Assembly: GCA_034698045.1 (NCBI GenBank)
Contig: JAQGAU010000004.1
Coordinates: 20,714-84,713 of the forward strand
DNA length: 64,000 nucleotides
Origin: Paramacrobiotus richtersi
Lineage: Eukaryota > Tardigrada > Eutardigrada > Parachela > Macrobiotidae
Reading direction: 5' to 3'
In this document: piece after piece, positions 1 through 12,034 of the stretch
Layout of the letters: every line of letters starts with the position of its first letter
Position numbering within the stretch: the stretch's first letter is position 1
Position numbers and translations under genes: made by a program
The notes under the pieces: model-generated
The model's database searches: none
Seen by the model: only the letters and a program-made list of their open reading frames with translations
Told to the model about the DNA's origin: nothing

Positions 1-530
1 TGGCAACTTGATGTGTCGAATGTGCGCTGAAAGTATCATAATCAGGAGCTCGAAACTATAAATCGAGACGTTCCGCGACGTTACATTCACTCCGTTTGAC
101 AGCAAAAAACACTCCGGATCATGTTGAGCTGTTGCTGGTAGGGTGGTTTTGTTGTCCCGAGACTGCTTCCGGTATTATGATCAATTCTATGATATTGGAT
201 TGAAAAAAAAATAGATACCAAGCAAAAGTGACATGTATACAACTTAACAACATGCATAACAGAAAACCCAGCGTCTGCGATATTTAATCGCTGTTTCTTG
301 TACATCTATTACGCAAGTAACGATGTCTGAGGGGTTTTCAATCGGGACAAGACAAGCGATCAAATGTGCGTTTCCATTGCTTTACGGCGATTGAATACGT
401 GTGCAAGTGCGGCACCCTACCAGTCAAATAAATCCATATCTGATCAGTCGATATAATTTAATAAGTCATGCATTGTATTAGTTGGATGTTAAGAACAATT
501 ACGAACCTCTACAGTTACTCCTAATTTCAG
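1..530. other. no gene visible
   Basis: AT-rich sequence without a convincing exon on either strand. The only open frames are short and have no recognisable motif. It ends at a good splice acceptor (pyrimidine tract then TTTCAG) at 524-530 that precedes the exon-like stretch described next. Confidence 0.5.
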
Positions 531-681
531 GCTGCACATTCATGTCAGGGATTCGTTCTATACGGATTGAAGAGAAATTTACAGAGTACGCGCGAAAAAC
601 GCCTGACGAAACCCTGAACATTGGTTTCGGTAACATCGGTCATGCACTCCAGGAAATAGTCCAAACCATACACCTACTATA
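531..681 (+). CDS. exon-like fragment, unknown protein
   Basis: I do not recognise the product. An open frame of about 50 codons follows a good acceptor (CTAATTTCAG at 521-530) and ends in a stop. The peptide is balanced in composition, with charged stretches such as RIEEKFTEYARKTPDET, and does not look like random AT-rich translation. No donor or partner exon is evident nearby, and the reading frame has no ATG of its own at the 5' end. It could be the last exon of a gene lying outside the window or a chance frame. Confidence 0.2.
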
Positions 682-781
682 GAGAAACGGAAGTATTAAA
701 ACTGTGTTCGCGGTTTTTGCTTATCTTGTTTCTTACTTTAGGGCATGATCCGCTCATTCCGCTTATTGTCCCCATCTTCCT

Positions 782-1620
782 GTGCCTCATGCAGGGCATG
801 GAATAGATCGTGACCGTGACTCGCGTGTTTCATCTCGATCGCATAAACGCGTTCAAACTCGATGCGACATTGTCTGCGCATCAAACGTGCGCATCCCCAA
901 CGAACGGCTCCTGCTTCTTGTTGCACCCGCGGATGTTGATTCCCGCTTTCCGCCCGATACGAAGTAGGAACGGCGCAAGTGCGCCACCATGCATGCACGG
1001 CTGAACTTTACAAAGCCGGGCGGGCACAGCTGCTGATCAGTGGCTTACTTTCTGCCCAATTTCGCTTGACTGCAGCAGTTCTTGTCGTTGGTGGCACGCA
1101 GACGGTTGCGGAAGAGACTGTTGTCTTCAAATGTGGAAAGAATCGGCAATGACTCGCGTTGCTGTCTAAAATCTGACTTTTGCTGTTTAGGTTTTACCGC
1201 TGTACTAGCGCCTGTCTGTCTGACATTTTAGCGTTGTTTGCTGTACCATTTTGTTACTGATGCGGAAGTTGCCAAATCATAAGAGAATTTTATACCCGGC
1301 ATTCAGTGACATACGATTTAACACTTTGATCACCACTTATCTATTTCTCGTGCTTAGCTGAATTTTTCAGGTCAGGTCATGTTTGTGGCATAATATGCAG
1401 GTGCACTGATACTTAATTAAACGCCTGTCAAGTAGTATTCTTTTCCATGAAAACTCGTGATTGTTAGTACGCATTGCAGTTCCGTGCAATACTGAATAAT
1501 TACTGACACATTTTATAAATTCTGCGTGTCTCTGCTAACAAAATAAAATAAACCATGACTAAGTTACGAGGAAAGAACGTGATATAACTGGTCTGCGGGC
1601 AACTGTTTTGGTGTCACATT
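782..1620 (+). repeat. low-copy duplicated module LCR-2, copy 1
   Basis: This stretch is clearly similar to 5325-5890 in the same orientation. Shared landmarks occur in the same order: a CCCGA(T/C)ACGAAG stretch, the GGAAGTTG(C/A)CAAATCATAAG-type block, CTCGTGCTTAG, GTTATGTTTGTGGC and GCAGTGCCGTGCAA-type blocks. The copies differ by many substitutions and indels, so the duplication is old. The 5' part keeps a short open frame ending FPPDTK whose last residues match the end of the corresponding stretch in copy 2, so a decayed coding exon may be included. Confidence 0.6.
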
Positions 1621-4600
1621 TAATTCCCCAAAATCAGAAGAAGGTCAAATTGCCAGTTGCTACCGATACCAGGTTTATAACGTCTCGCTGTTATCGTGAC
1701 ATTTTATCATTTGTTGTATTAATTTTCCCAAAAACAGTACTATCTTCAGCTGCATAAGTGAATGTGTAATTCTAATCCAAAGTTGTCGTACAATCACCTG
1801 AATGAAGTGGATTTTTTATGAATATGGTTGCCAATACCTGGAGGATATGCCATGTAAAGCCATGCAGTGAAAGTAAAATTTGTTTTTCTGAAAGCAAATT
1901 TCAGTTCATTTATAGAATGCAGCATTTTAAAGTGATTTCCTCTGACACGCTTGCTGGGATAATTCAGCACGACGTCTGTCAGTATTACTCTGCCGTGCTA
2001 CTGTTACATACCTTTTCGCAAACGATGAAGCTTAATGATTCTAAATTCAGTGAGAGTGTATTAGTTATTATGCTTTTCGAGAAGGACATGGTCAGTTACT
2101 TACACTTATTTCAAGTCGTTGTTAACGACACAGCATAGAATGATGGTCTTCCGTCATTCTACGGCGTGTCGGCTTATAATTATACGAGTATGCCGCATAT
2201 TTTTGAATACCGCCTTTATTATACCCGTGGTCCGACTGAAACCATATATATTCGTATCGAAACATCATTAGTCTGTCAGATAGTCTTATAATCTTTAAAT
2301 CCACAAAGTTCAAGGCAGAACTTAAAAAAAAAACTTGAACCAGCAAGAATGGCAGAGTTCATGTACTTATTCCCTTCATAACCTTTATTTTTCGTCTTTT
2401 ATTATACGCAGCATTCTGTCATAATAATACGATTTTGCCGTAGGGTCCTTTGTGTTTTTGCATCCACTAATTCCACTTGGTCGTATACGTGCTGCTTCCA
2501 TTTGGACAAATGCAGCGAGCAGTTTGCTGAAATTGATTGCGGGAGTGATTGCAAAGGTCGTATCCCGAAAAAATCGACACTCTGGTATTGTCCTTACTGG
2601 CTTGCACATCTAAATATTATAATCAGTGACAATAATAGGTAACCAATCCACTATTATTACTAAATATAGAGTAGCATTTTGGTGCTGTCGTATTGAAGCA
2701 ATAATTGAAGTAGACAGAAATGCCGAATCGCAACAAAAAAGAACCATAAAGATTTGCATTTTCTTGTCTTGAAACCCACCGTGTAATATTGTCCGTCATT
2801 TTCGAACGTAAAACCGTCGGAAGTATTTCTACTGTATCGGCATTCGCCTTCTTCTGGTTCTTCGGCACCGTTCTTACGAGAATCGCCGGTACCTGCCGCT
2901 GTTATTCAGAGTGCACAGAGGTTAAACAATCTGACATTTGTGGCTGAGTCCTGGAAATTGCTAATTAATTCAAAAGTACGAATACATGTGGTGCATAATA
3001 TGTTCATCATATATAGCTTGTTGTTTGTAAACCTTATCACATCCTGATTGTGAGCGCATAACATACAACGCACATTTAACGCAAGACATGGTACTCGTGT
3101 TTGTCATAGGCATGTGTATTCTGCTACGCATCTGCGTATATACTGTGACGGTTACTTTAAAGTGCTTGTAATAATTAAAGAATCATTAAAAAAACAAGCA
3201 CGCTTTAAACTTTTGTTATATATGTAAATTGTCTTACCATGATTCGCAAGGCAGTTGCATATCATGTGCACTTGTTTCTGGCCCGCAAAATTGTTGGCCC
3301 TACTGCATATCGCGTTTGCTGTACACACAGCCAACGTAGGGCCCATTAGGGTCTGCAAAATTTTACAAAATGAAACAGCACAAACATTATATATGTTTTT
3401 GAATTAACTGTTACTACATTAATTCTGCTGAGAAATTCACTGAAAAACAAATTTTCACCATTTTTCAGAGATGTGGGTAACATACAAATCACATCATTCG
3501 TATATATAGCTCGCATTTGTTTCGCATCGGAAAGCGAACACGAGTATCACGAGGAATATCACGAACACTTACTCTGTATAGACGTACATTATATCAAAGC
3601 GTATACATAAATATTTCAATCAATAAATAATAATAAGCATATGGATATAGTGATTTTACCTATTCTAAGGCTGGTCCGATATTCATGTGCGTCGTTGCGC
3701 GCTAAGAAGCCATTACCGCTTTTGTTGCAATAAAAACTTCGTTCGGGAAATACAGTAAGCATACAATACCGTATTTAGCTTATGCACGACAGTTCTTATT
3801 CGAAAAGTCATAACCAATTGAAATCAATTCGTTAGCAATACACGAAAGGACAGTAACACAACGAGATCACAGGTTATGGTTGCCAAAAACAACACTCGTT
3901 TGAAAAGCATGTTATCGCAACCGTTTGGTAACCTTTTATTGTGGGAAGCTTTACCATAACTAATAACTTCCTATGAGGTGACAGTGATCTCGTGATCTTC
4001 ATCAAAGATATAAAACTACACACCGTATTTCACCAGAATTTTTAAAATTATACGAACAAAATTTTTGTACCATATACAGAATATCATACAGCTTCTGAAA
4101 TTGTTCCCATGTGCTACTCGGCTATGGTTACTGAGTTTTTAACAACTGAGTGGAATACTTTTTATGTAATTATTTTATAGTTGCTTCTTGACACTTACAA
4201 ATTGATCACTCCCGTAAAGGGATGTTGCACTCAATAATGATCCAGGGCTAGCTGTTGCCAATTTCAGATCATTATTCATAAAATTCTTGGAAGTAGACAA
4301 AACAGTGGTCAAATGCATTGGCCAAAAATAGAATATTATCAAAGCGTAACAGCGGACGCTGAAAGAGCGAAGGTTTGTTCGGCAGATACTCCTTTTACCG
4401 AGTTATCGGTAGTTCAGTAAGGTGGACAGCACAGGTATGTGTTCGAATGCTGTACCAACAGATCTGGAAATGGACACAAGCGACATTTCTTCGTGAAAAC
4501 GTTTCGAATGGCCAATGGTCAACCGCTAGCCTTCCGTTGCCCTTGTGCATACTGTAGACTGTGGCCCAGATCTGATGAGAAATAACTAACAAACTCATAT

Positions 4601-4740
4601 TTCATGTTTTAAATTTTGCCAAAATAACATATGTGAATTTTTGCCATAAATACATACATGTAGGTATGTCGATCGAGTTCAAGAAAAAAACAGACGTGGA
4701 CGATGAATCTAAGTGTTTGACGAAACAATGTCAGATACTG
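1621..4740. other. AT-rich intergenic DNA
   Basis: About 3.1 kb with many A/T runs and only short random-looking open frames on both strands. I see no motif, splice-bounded exon, hairpin or tandem array that I can support. Confidence 0.5.
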
Positions 4741-4772
4741 TTATGCACACAAGTGGTAATTCCGTTCTGCAG

Positions 4773-5155
4773 CGTGTACTGGATGTTGGGCTTGCGGATA
4801 TGGATGTATACCGCCTTCCAGGGCTTACGAGGATCAAGGACATCATCAATAAAGAAACTGACTTTTGCGGTTAAACGGCAAAAAATGAAGGCTTCCTGTC
4901 CACCTCGCCTCGTTTCAAGAAGTCCGTTCCGAATGAGAGAGCCTTTTTTGGCCCGTCAGAATTCGTGAACCATCGTCAGCAAGTGCAAAATGCTCAGACT
5001 CATATCCGAGCGGCATTTGGCAGCTCCACTGTTCGACCGTACACTTCGCCGTATGCGTCCTCAAATCCGGCACCGAATACTTACTCCATAGTCCATACCG
5101 GCATCCATCCCGGTTACTGTTCGAGGAAGCCAGACAAAAAAGGACCGGAATAGAG
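4773..5155 (+). pseudogene. sperm-tail PG-rich repeat (STPG)-like exon, broken
   Basis: A strong acceptor (TTCCGTTCTGCAG, ending 4772) opens a frame of 127 codons interrupted once by TAA at 4872-4874. Before the stop are LPGLTRIKDIINKETDFCG-like residues. After it come FLSTSPRFKKS, FFGPSEF and SSNPAPNTYSIV, which resemble the short P-x-P-x-x-Y repeats of the STPG/SHIPPO family. These proteins bind axonemal microtubules in cilia and sperm tails. The match is by motif pattern from memory and no full domain is present. The in-frame stop suggests a relic, although a very small intron hiding the stop cannot be excluded. The overlapping 111-codon frame in another phase looks like a shadow. Confidence 0.4.
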
Positions 5156-5202
5156 TGTTTCCTTGGCAGGGTTGGAGGATATGCTTTAAACGGCAACTGT
5201 GA

Positions 5203-5421
5203 CAAGATAATTGTTTTCACTGTTCGGCAAATAATACGAAGTCGTATAGCGAAAATAATACTAGCAGCTCGGTAACCTGCGAAGAGTTTTCTTCCAAAAA
5301 CGCTAACATTCTCGACAAACTACCAGTCAATGTAGAAGATCGTGATCGTGCATTTCCCACCGAAAGTGCCCAACCCCAACAGACGACTTCTGTCTCCCAA
5401 TGCACCGAGGACGTTAACTAG
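5203..5421 (+). CDS. exon-like Ser/Thr/Asn-rich fragment
   Basis: An open frame of 72 codons ends in TAG at 5419-5421. The peptide is rich in Ser, Thr and Asn (for example SENNTSSSVTCEEFSSKN) and polar throughout, like a disordered tail. It lies just downstream of the STPG-like exon on the same strand and runs into the duplicated module LCR-2. It may be the tail of the same gene or an unrelated exon. A minus-strand frame overlaps it, but the plus-strand reading looks more protein-like. Confidence 0.25.
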   Translation, partial: QDNCFHCSANNTKSYSENNTSSSVTCEEFSSKNANILDKLPVNVEDRDRAFPTESAQPQQTTSVSQCTEDVN

Positions 5422-6110
5422 CACCTCTCGCCCGACACGAAGAAGGAGCTGCAGTGCAGCTCTGGCGTTGCTGTCCTAAATCTGGCTTTTGCTAACTACT
5501 TGTGTGTTTAACATTTTTGTGTTATTTGTTTTACCGTTTTGTTGCTGGTGTTGGAAGTTGACAAATTATAAGGGAATGCTATTCTTGGCATCCACTGATG
5601 ACATGTTATGCAAAGGACATTTTAACCAATGCTTATCTTTTACTCGTGCTTAGTTTAGTTCACTTTGTCAGGCTATAGGTTATGTTTGTGGCGTGATGTA
5701 CGTACAGTTGTACTGACAATTAAACAACTGGCACGTAGAATGATGCCCCATGAACGATCCTAACCGTCAGTACACATTGCAGTGCCGTGCAACACTGGAT
5801 GTCGTAAGTTCAGTGTGTCTTCTGCTAGCCACATAAGATAAACATTTACTAAGCTGAGAGAGATAACTGGGCTATAACTGGGCATATCTGATATATTTTC
5901 CGAGAATAACAAAAAGGTCAAGTGGCGTGCACCATCCGGCTCACGTTGTTGCTGTTTGGCGGTCCAGCCTCCGCTTCGTCACGGGACTCGGTCTCCACCA
6001 CGACAACACAATCTCCACCACAACTTTCATATAGTCCACCAGAAACCAGTCGGACCATGGTGCTGCTGTCGCAAAATATCCCAAAGCTCTACGCTGCACA
6101 CTGAGAAAGA
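5325..6110 (+). repeat. low-copy duplicated module LCR-2, copy 2
   Basis: Similar to 782-1620 over 5325-5890. The 3' part (about 5890-6110) is similar to the reverse complement of 19848-20180, sharing AACAAAAAGGTCA, the GACTCGGTCTCCACCACGACA-type block and GCTGTCGCAAA. In both places this 3' block stays open and encodes Ser/Thr-rich peptides containing DSVSTTTT or ESVSTTTT followed by LSYSP, so it may derive from a coding exon. No single open frame spans the module. Confidence 0.55.
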
Positions 6111-7554
6111 CATGACCTTTGCAGCTTTTCTTACACGTTAATTTTGTTGTATGTATAAGCTTTATACGTTTTGCTCGATAATTGTAATACAGCCCAAAAA
6201 ACTAAAGCTCGTTCATCTGTGTATCGCAAAATGTATGTTATTGTTTCAGGCAGAAAAACCATACTTTATGCAACATGGGTTAAAGCTGTATTTACTGGAT
6301 GCTTCGATATGCCATGCGGTAGCGCGTTGTGTTTCTAACTTATCAGATGGTGCAGTATCGTGAATCACACGGGCGTCGTGCTCGTTATTGTACTAGCAAA
6401 AGGTCACAGACGAACGGGAACAAGCTTACGTTTATGGTAGTCACTTTTATTGCAAAATTACAATCCAGGAGCTTCACAGCACTTGGCGAAAGATTATTAC
6501 AAATTTTGGTGCAATATATCTGTTAGTGCGTTATAGCCATGGCGTGTTCCAAAAATACTGCATTATGTCCGAAAAATTTAGCGCTATATGTATAATCTGA
6601 TGTTTGACACTTCCTCATCATTACCACAAACAGCACATGCTTCTATGCTCAAACAGACTGAAAAGCTGCCTTCTTCTCAAGCTGGAAATCCAATTCGCAA
6701 TAGCGCAGCCCCGGGTTCGTTAGTTGATGTTGGTTCGGTTTAATTACACCACCCACTGGATGGTCCAAATCCTAGAAACACATTGAACACATTCCAAATG
6801 CCAAATGCCAAAGCGGAAATGTCGATACAGGAGTTTCAACTGTGGCTGTGGGACTACTGTACGAACAGTTCCATCAAACAGCAGGCTCCTGCCATTGTCG
6901 CGCGATCGCCGCAGGCCCGCGGCACTGCGCCATCGACGCGCTGACTCGCTGAGTGCCTGGCTCTGAATCGAACCGCGTCATCTCGGATCCGGACCACTTA
7001 ATGACCCTCAAAATCTGACTTTTACCAGAATTCGTGCTACTTGAAATTCTGTTGGTAGAACTTGTCGTTGATTTGTGCACCACAGCGAAAGCAAACAACA
7101 AACAGAATTACAGAGAGCGAAGCGTTTAACAGCCAGCCAGTACATTCTCAACGCGTACACTAATTCCTGATATGGACGAAATACTATATAACCCTAGATT
7201 ATGTTAATAACGATTAATTATGTTTATTAATCATCGATGTTTAAGAGATCAGAATTATAGAGCAAATGAACTACAAAACCTAGAGCGTAGCCGATGGCTC
7301 CATTCAAAACCTTTCTCTTTTTAAAATAACCGCAAATGAAAACCGTCCGCAATGTAAAAAAGTCGGCGAAACTGATCCGCCCGATATTAGGGATCGCTTG
7401 GTTCAACTACCACTGTCAGATATAGAAACAATATTTTAATGGACTATTGTTCTCTTAATTACTAGCGAGTGGTTCGGTCTGAGCCAGGTTTTAAGCGCTG
7501 TCGGTGCGAGTCAAAGATTAAGTGGTTCGAGTTACAGCTCGAGTCCGATACTCA
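6111..7554. other. no gene visible; one duplicated block
   Basis: The stretch 6165-6335 resembles 17795-17940 (shared TACGTTTTGCTC, ACAGCCCA, CCATACTTTATGCAACAT), again an old duplication. 6874-7101 is locally richer in GC but has no convincing exon. The rest is AT-rich and without recognisable features. Confidence 0.5.
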
Positions 7555-7800
7555 GTGCGGGACTGTAGTAGAACTAATCTGGGTAAATTTTTGAAGCGCT
7601 CTATGGTGCATTTTTGTTGAAGATTTCGTAAGTTAAATTCGACGAATGTGGTACTGAAATGCGGAAGCATTGCGGTTAGCAGACATTTCTCTGTATAATC
7701 AGATGCACAATTATATTATCATAATTACAGCGTGCTCGGTTGTGCATAATAACTCAAATAACCAAATTTAAAGGTCGCCGTATCTGATGACCCAGTAAGC
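7555..7800 (+). repeat. duplicated block LCR-3, copy 1
   Basis: Similar to 17515-17760 in the same orientation. Shared blocks in order are GTAG(A)ACT, TTTTTG(A/G)A(A/G)CGCT, TATGGTGCATTTT and, at the end, CCAAATTTAA(A)G(G)TCGCCGTAT. In the second locus the block is followed at once by the 6165-type block, so the two loci were probably one larger duplicated unit that has been rearranged. Confidence 0.5.
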
Positions 7801-7970
7801 TCAAGTCTGACAACGGAGGTGGTGACCTTACAGATTTTCGACGGGAAGGCCCTCATTGCAAATGGCGTATTATGGATTAGAAGATGATTTTTCGCGGATA
7901 TTTAGTTTTCAGTAACATATGTGCTTCGATATGGACCGGAAGTTGGGATGTGCTGCATACTATAGCTTGC

Positions 7971-8005
7971 TACTCTACTACTCTTACTACTCTTACTACT
8001 CTTAA
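7971..8005. repeat. TACTACTCT microsatellite
   Basis: Three to four imperfect copies of a TACTACTCT(T) unit, read directly from the sequence. Confidence 0.8.
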
Positions 8006-8335
8006 TTATATTCCTGTGCCAACAAATTGAACAGGCTGTGCAGCGTTTGCAGAGGGTAAACATTTTGAGCACTGCGCAAGGCATGCATGCATACCAAGAT
8101 ACCATGATAGTTGGTATCTGAGTCGACTGCATTTGTGCAGCAAACGAAACACGGGAATTCTTCTCATCGTCCGAAAATAATAAGGAACGCAGTACATGGC
8201 TTACTTGTAACGAAAGGGCTGGTAAAGGTACTTGCAGAATTGTACGATGCGCGTCACAAAAAAGATCAGAGCAGTTCCCGAGGCAATGATCCAACTTTTC
8301 AGTTCGCGAATTTAGCAGGACTGCATTCAGTTTAA
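8001..8335 (+). pseudogene. possible broken plus-strand gene fragment
   Basis: Two plus-strand frames look protein-like and follow each other. 8001-8121 reads through CQQIEQAVQRLQRVNILST, and 8111-8335 includes GLVKVLAELYDARHKKDQSS and ends at TAA. The switch of frame near 8115 would be a single indel. I do not recognise a family. The same interval is covered antisense by a 187-codon frame (7902-8465), the longest in the window, which is Cys-rich and could equally be the real one. I cannot decide between the strands by eye. Confidence 0.25.
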
Positions 8336-9722
8336 TCCGGGTAGCACAAGCGTATGTTGTGAAACCAGTCGAAAATCTGTCGCGGTTCCCAGCAAATGCT
8401 GGACAAGCCACTGCGCACTGACCGATAAGAAAAAGGTCTTGAAAATGTGTCTTAAACCGATACAAGCGCTACTTATTCGCCTACTGCTAGTAACTAAGCT
8501 GGAAATTTGTAACCCCATAGCAACCTTTGCGACTATTTGGCAAAAGTGGCTGAAGCATCGTCGGAAAGTGCTGCACGAATCTTAGAACACCGGTTATTAA
8601 AAAGCGAATTTATCTGTGTTTTCGATTCTATAATACTGTGATTATATATCCAGATCTTGTCTTGTATAAAAATCTCGCGTGATTTTAAGGGCATCATTCC
8701 TCGCTTTAAACAACTGAAACCAACCCGGGTAACTCTTTGCGATCATAACAAGCATACTATCTGGTTCCCTGCGTACATTCGTTGACCTACACCGCGCTCG
8801 CACCATAAGGTCATGGCATTACATTTCGCCTACATGAACCAAGGAATCGTGGTTAATGTCACCAGTCGAGTTATTTTTGGATTATCTTCATACGAGCTTT
8901 AAACATACATTTTAGTACTGTTGCATGGATTGTACGACGGGCACCAAGTGTCAGCGAGGGGTCGTGCACATGGCCACGTCGAATATCCCAGTAGTAATGT
9001 TTTCAAAAAGGAGCAGATAATGTCCTGGTTTCCGAACTGGAAAATGAATGCATGCTAAATAACACGTCAGCTTTGCCGTGATAGGGTATGTAAAAAGAGT
9101 CAGTAGATTGATACACTTAATTTCGTGCGGGTTATAAAGGCGGCATAGTATGGGCGCACATTAAAGCTACACACACAACTGTACATTAATGCAGTATTAT
9201 GCAGAGACCGAACAACGTAGTACGGGTGGGAAAGCGGCGTATACGGCACCATCGAATTACTGAAGGGCGTTCAGTCTTATACGTATTTATCCTCGAAAAA
9301 TCGTTTTGTCGTTTTGTTATTTCGTTTCCATATTCACTAGAGTTAGCCAAAAGGGCACAAGTGGAATTCTGATTTTTTATACCAGTTGCGTTAACTGAAT
9401 GTGTTAATTAAGCTATGTTGCGATAATTGTAGTATTCATGATTGACAGAATGATAAAAAATAATATAAAATTAAAACACTTCACACCCAAAAGTTTTAGT
9501 AGCGGTTGAAATATGCTCTGTGCAGTGCAAAAGTTATAAGTGCATACTAATACATAAGCTCATAAATTGCATGTTGGTTTTATGCACTCGTTCGATCACT
9601 CGGTGTAACGAATTGATTAGTAATAATCGTGAAGATTCAGGTATCGAAGAAAAACGTATATGTAGTTACACGTTTGTAATGTGCATATCAACACTGTATT
9701 TCGTGGGCAGCCGAACCTTTAA
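8336..9722. other. no gene visible
   Basis: AT-rich DNA with short frames only. The minus-strand frame described in the previous entry extends to 8465. No repeats or motifs that I can support. Confidence 0.5.
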
Positions 9723-10028
9723 ATGTTTAAAGATAATTTTCCGCACCGATTCTTCGGAGGCATGGATTCTCACGAGCCATGCAAGGTATTTCTGCGCCCA
9801 CGGGAGCATACGACACCGGTATGGAACTGTGCAAAAGATTGCTTCTGGTGGACCGCGTGCTATGTTTTTCCTGTACTTATTGTATTAACATTCGGTTCCT
9901 TATGTGCGAATAGCTTTGGTTACGTTGACAGGTTACCGTCTGGAAGCGGAAGTTGTGGACTACTGGTTCAACTGGAGAAAGAAGTCGCCCGGGATCAGCA
10001 AAACTGTGACAGTAATATGCTTAATTAA
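9723..10028 (+). CDS. exon-like fragment with one hydrophobic segment
   Basis: An ATG-started open frame of 101 codons ending in TAA. Residues 33-60 contain paired Trp and Cys and a hydrophobic run (WWTACYVFPVLIVLTFGSL), followed by a polar, Gln/Asn-rich tail. If real it would be a short single-pass membrane protein or a membrane exon. No family is recognised, no splice partner is seen, and a second frame overlaps the first part. Chance remains likely. Confidence 0.2.
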   Translation: MFKDNFPHRFFGGMDSHEPCKVFLRPREHTTPVWNCAKDCFWWTACYVFPVLIVLTFGSLCANSFGYVDRLPSGSGSCGLLVQLEKEVARDQQNCDSNMLN

Positions 10029-12034
10029 ATTCCCGACTCCAGAATAATGGATGATTTCCATACCAAATTCAAAGTGAGGTTCTTAAGTTTCGTTAATGCT
10101 TATATGTACCGGTTTGAATTCAACCCGCTGTTCCTTTATCATATATTTGTGTTTTAATATTTTTCTCTGCTGTGCATGCCGTACGACTGTACGGGTTACA
10201 CTATTCAATACTAAACAATCACATAATAAAAAAAACACGTCTTCCGTTTGTTTGGATGAATTGACCGTTTCCAGAACACACGTTCCTTTATCTGTTTTCC
10301 AGTCAGTACAAATAGAAATGTTCGGTGGAGCGGGATTTTCAGTCGGAAAAACGTCTTAACCAAATCCTCATGAACCACGAGAAAATGATTAACCAGTATA
10401 TATGTGCAGTTATATATGCAACGCTGCGCAACGAAATCCGCTGGATCTATGTCCGCTACAAAGGTCAGCATACATATTGATGGGGAAAAATCGTAACTAT
10501 AATTTATATGCCTAACTGACAAATTATTGACTAGTTTTTTAAGCCATAAATAACAGTATTCGCGCTTTATTATTTTGTCCAAAATAATTAAAATAGTTTT
10601 ATGCGAAGCGCGATTAATTTGAATTTACCGCAGATTTACTAACATCAATCAAGCCCGGTAGCTTTAAATCCATGCATGTTAGTTTGCACAACTGTACGTA
10701 AATTCGATTTCATTGTTTTAATTTGGTTTGCCTAGGTTTAACCTTTTTTTAATGGTCATCTTGGTTTGGCCAGCACATGCATAACACAGCAGTGTTGAAC
10801 CTATAATTATGTCCTATTAGAACGCTTTCGCCATAGTGATGTGTAGTATGTTCTACCCAAGAAAAATAGACTGGAAGTGGAAGGTGAACCGAATTCATCT
10901 TGACGAAACAATGTCCAATGCTTTTTTGCACAGACGTGTTGATTCCTTTATGCGGCACGTATGTATTTGGGTTTAGCAGTGCTGTTTAAGGTGAAACATG
11001 GCGTAATTTATCAGTTAATGTACAGCATCTCGCGCGCAACCATTTTCTTCACAGATCCAGGTCAATCAAGATTGTTCTCAGAGAAACAGTGGAGCATCTT
11101 GGGCGGGACCATTAACTAATAAAAAACGGTATGTAATTCTGAAATATGTAACGAGAATGGTTCTGATACGGTAAACCCATTCTACGTTATGTTTGTGGCT
11201 GAATATACTGTGCTGGTGTACCATCACATAGATACTCGTAAAAGATCATATAACAGTTTTACAACGCGACAACAGCCCGAGTTTCATACCAATGACCTTT
11301 ATATAAATGACCATGCATTACAATGACACATGTGATTTTTGATTTTTGATTACATTGGCAAAGGTCACAGGTAGCAAGTTGTGAAAATAATGAGTAAATT
11401 AAAATCGTGGTTCCGCGGTTGGTTTACGCTCTGTATCCACCTTTTCCACTGTTTCTTTTACTGCGTCACCTGATTACCTTCGTCGGCGCTGCTTGCTACA
11501 CAGAGGTACTGAAACGTTACCATGTGGTTACACAAAACTGGTTTTAGTGCCTTACGTTTGACAATTCAAGTTCCATAGTTTACGTTTATCTTCTTGCCAA
11601 GTACGTAACCAGACCGAGTCAAGCATTCAGCACGGAGATAATCGTGGGTCTTAGCACGAACGTTTCGCCTAAGCAGCCACCAAGCAGCACATCTAAGCCC
11701 AAAAGCACAACAAACGTAATTTTGCATAACAATTACTTCGCGCAAGCGTTAGCATAAGTATATCCATTACGTTTAACAGTTCGCATCTGTCCAGCGGTAA
11801 TGTTCACTGCATTGACTACATTAGGAACAGCTCTCGACGTAATCCCGCTTCCCAAAAGGATCACAAATCAAGAAGAATATCGTGGTAGAATGCGCAGAAA
11901 AACAAAAAAAAAACTTTACAAGAAAATTTCACTGCGTATAAGATGTGAGATTTCTCAGCATGAAGTTTGTGCCAAAGGAGGCTGCGAGTACTGCCGACTT
12001 ATGCATGTTTACCGTGCGTCATACTGACAACAAC
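10029..12034. other. AT-rich intergenic DNA
   Basis: About 2 kb without a convincing exon. The open frame at 11800-12027 is short and Lys/Arg-rich, with no recognisable domain. Confidence 0.5.

Noticed and set aside
7500-7570. tRNA-like B-box (GGTTCGAG) signal
   Set aside because: No acceptor stem, A-box or anticodon arm could be placed around it. Similar GGTTCGA hits near 42540 and 49420 failed for the same reason.
7902-8465. Longest open frame in the window, 187 codons on the minus strand
   Set aside because: No domain, no splice context, and the plus strand reads at least as protein-like across part of it. It is mentioned under the plus-strand fragment but not called as a gene.
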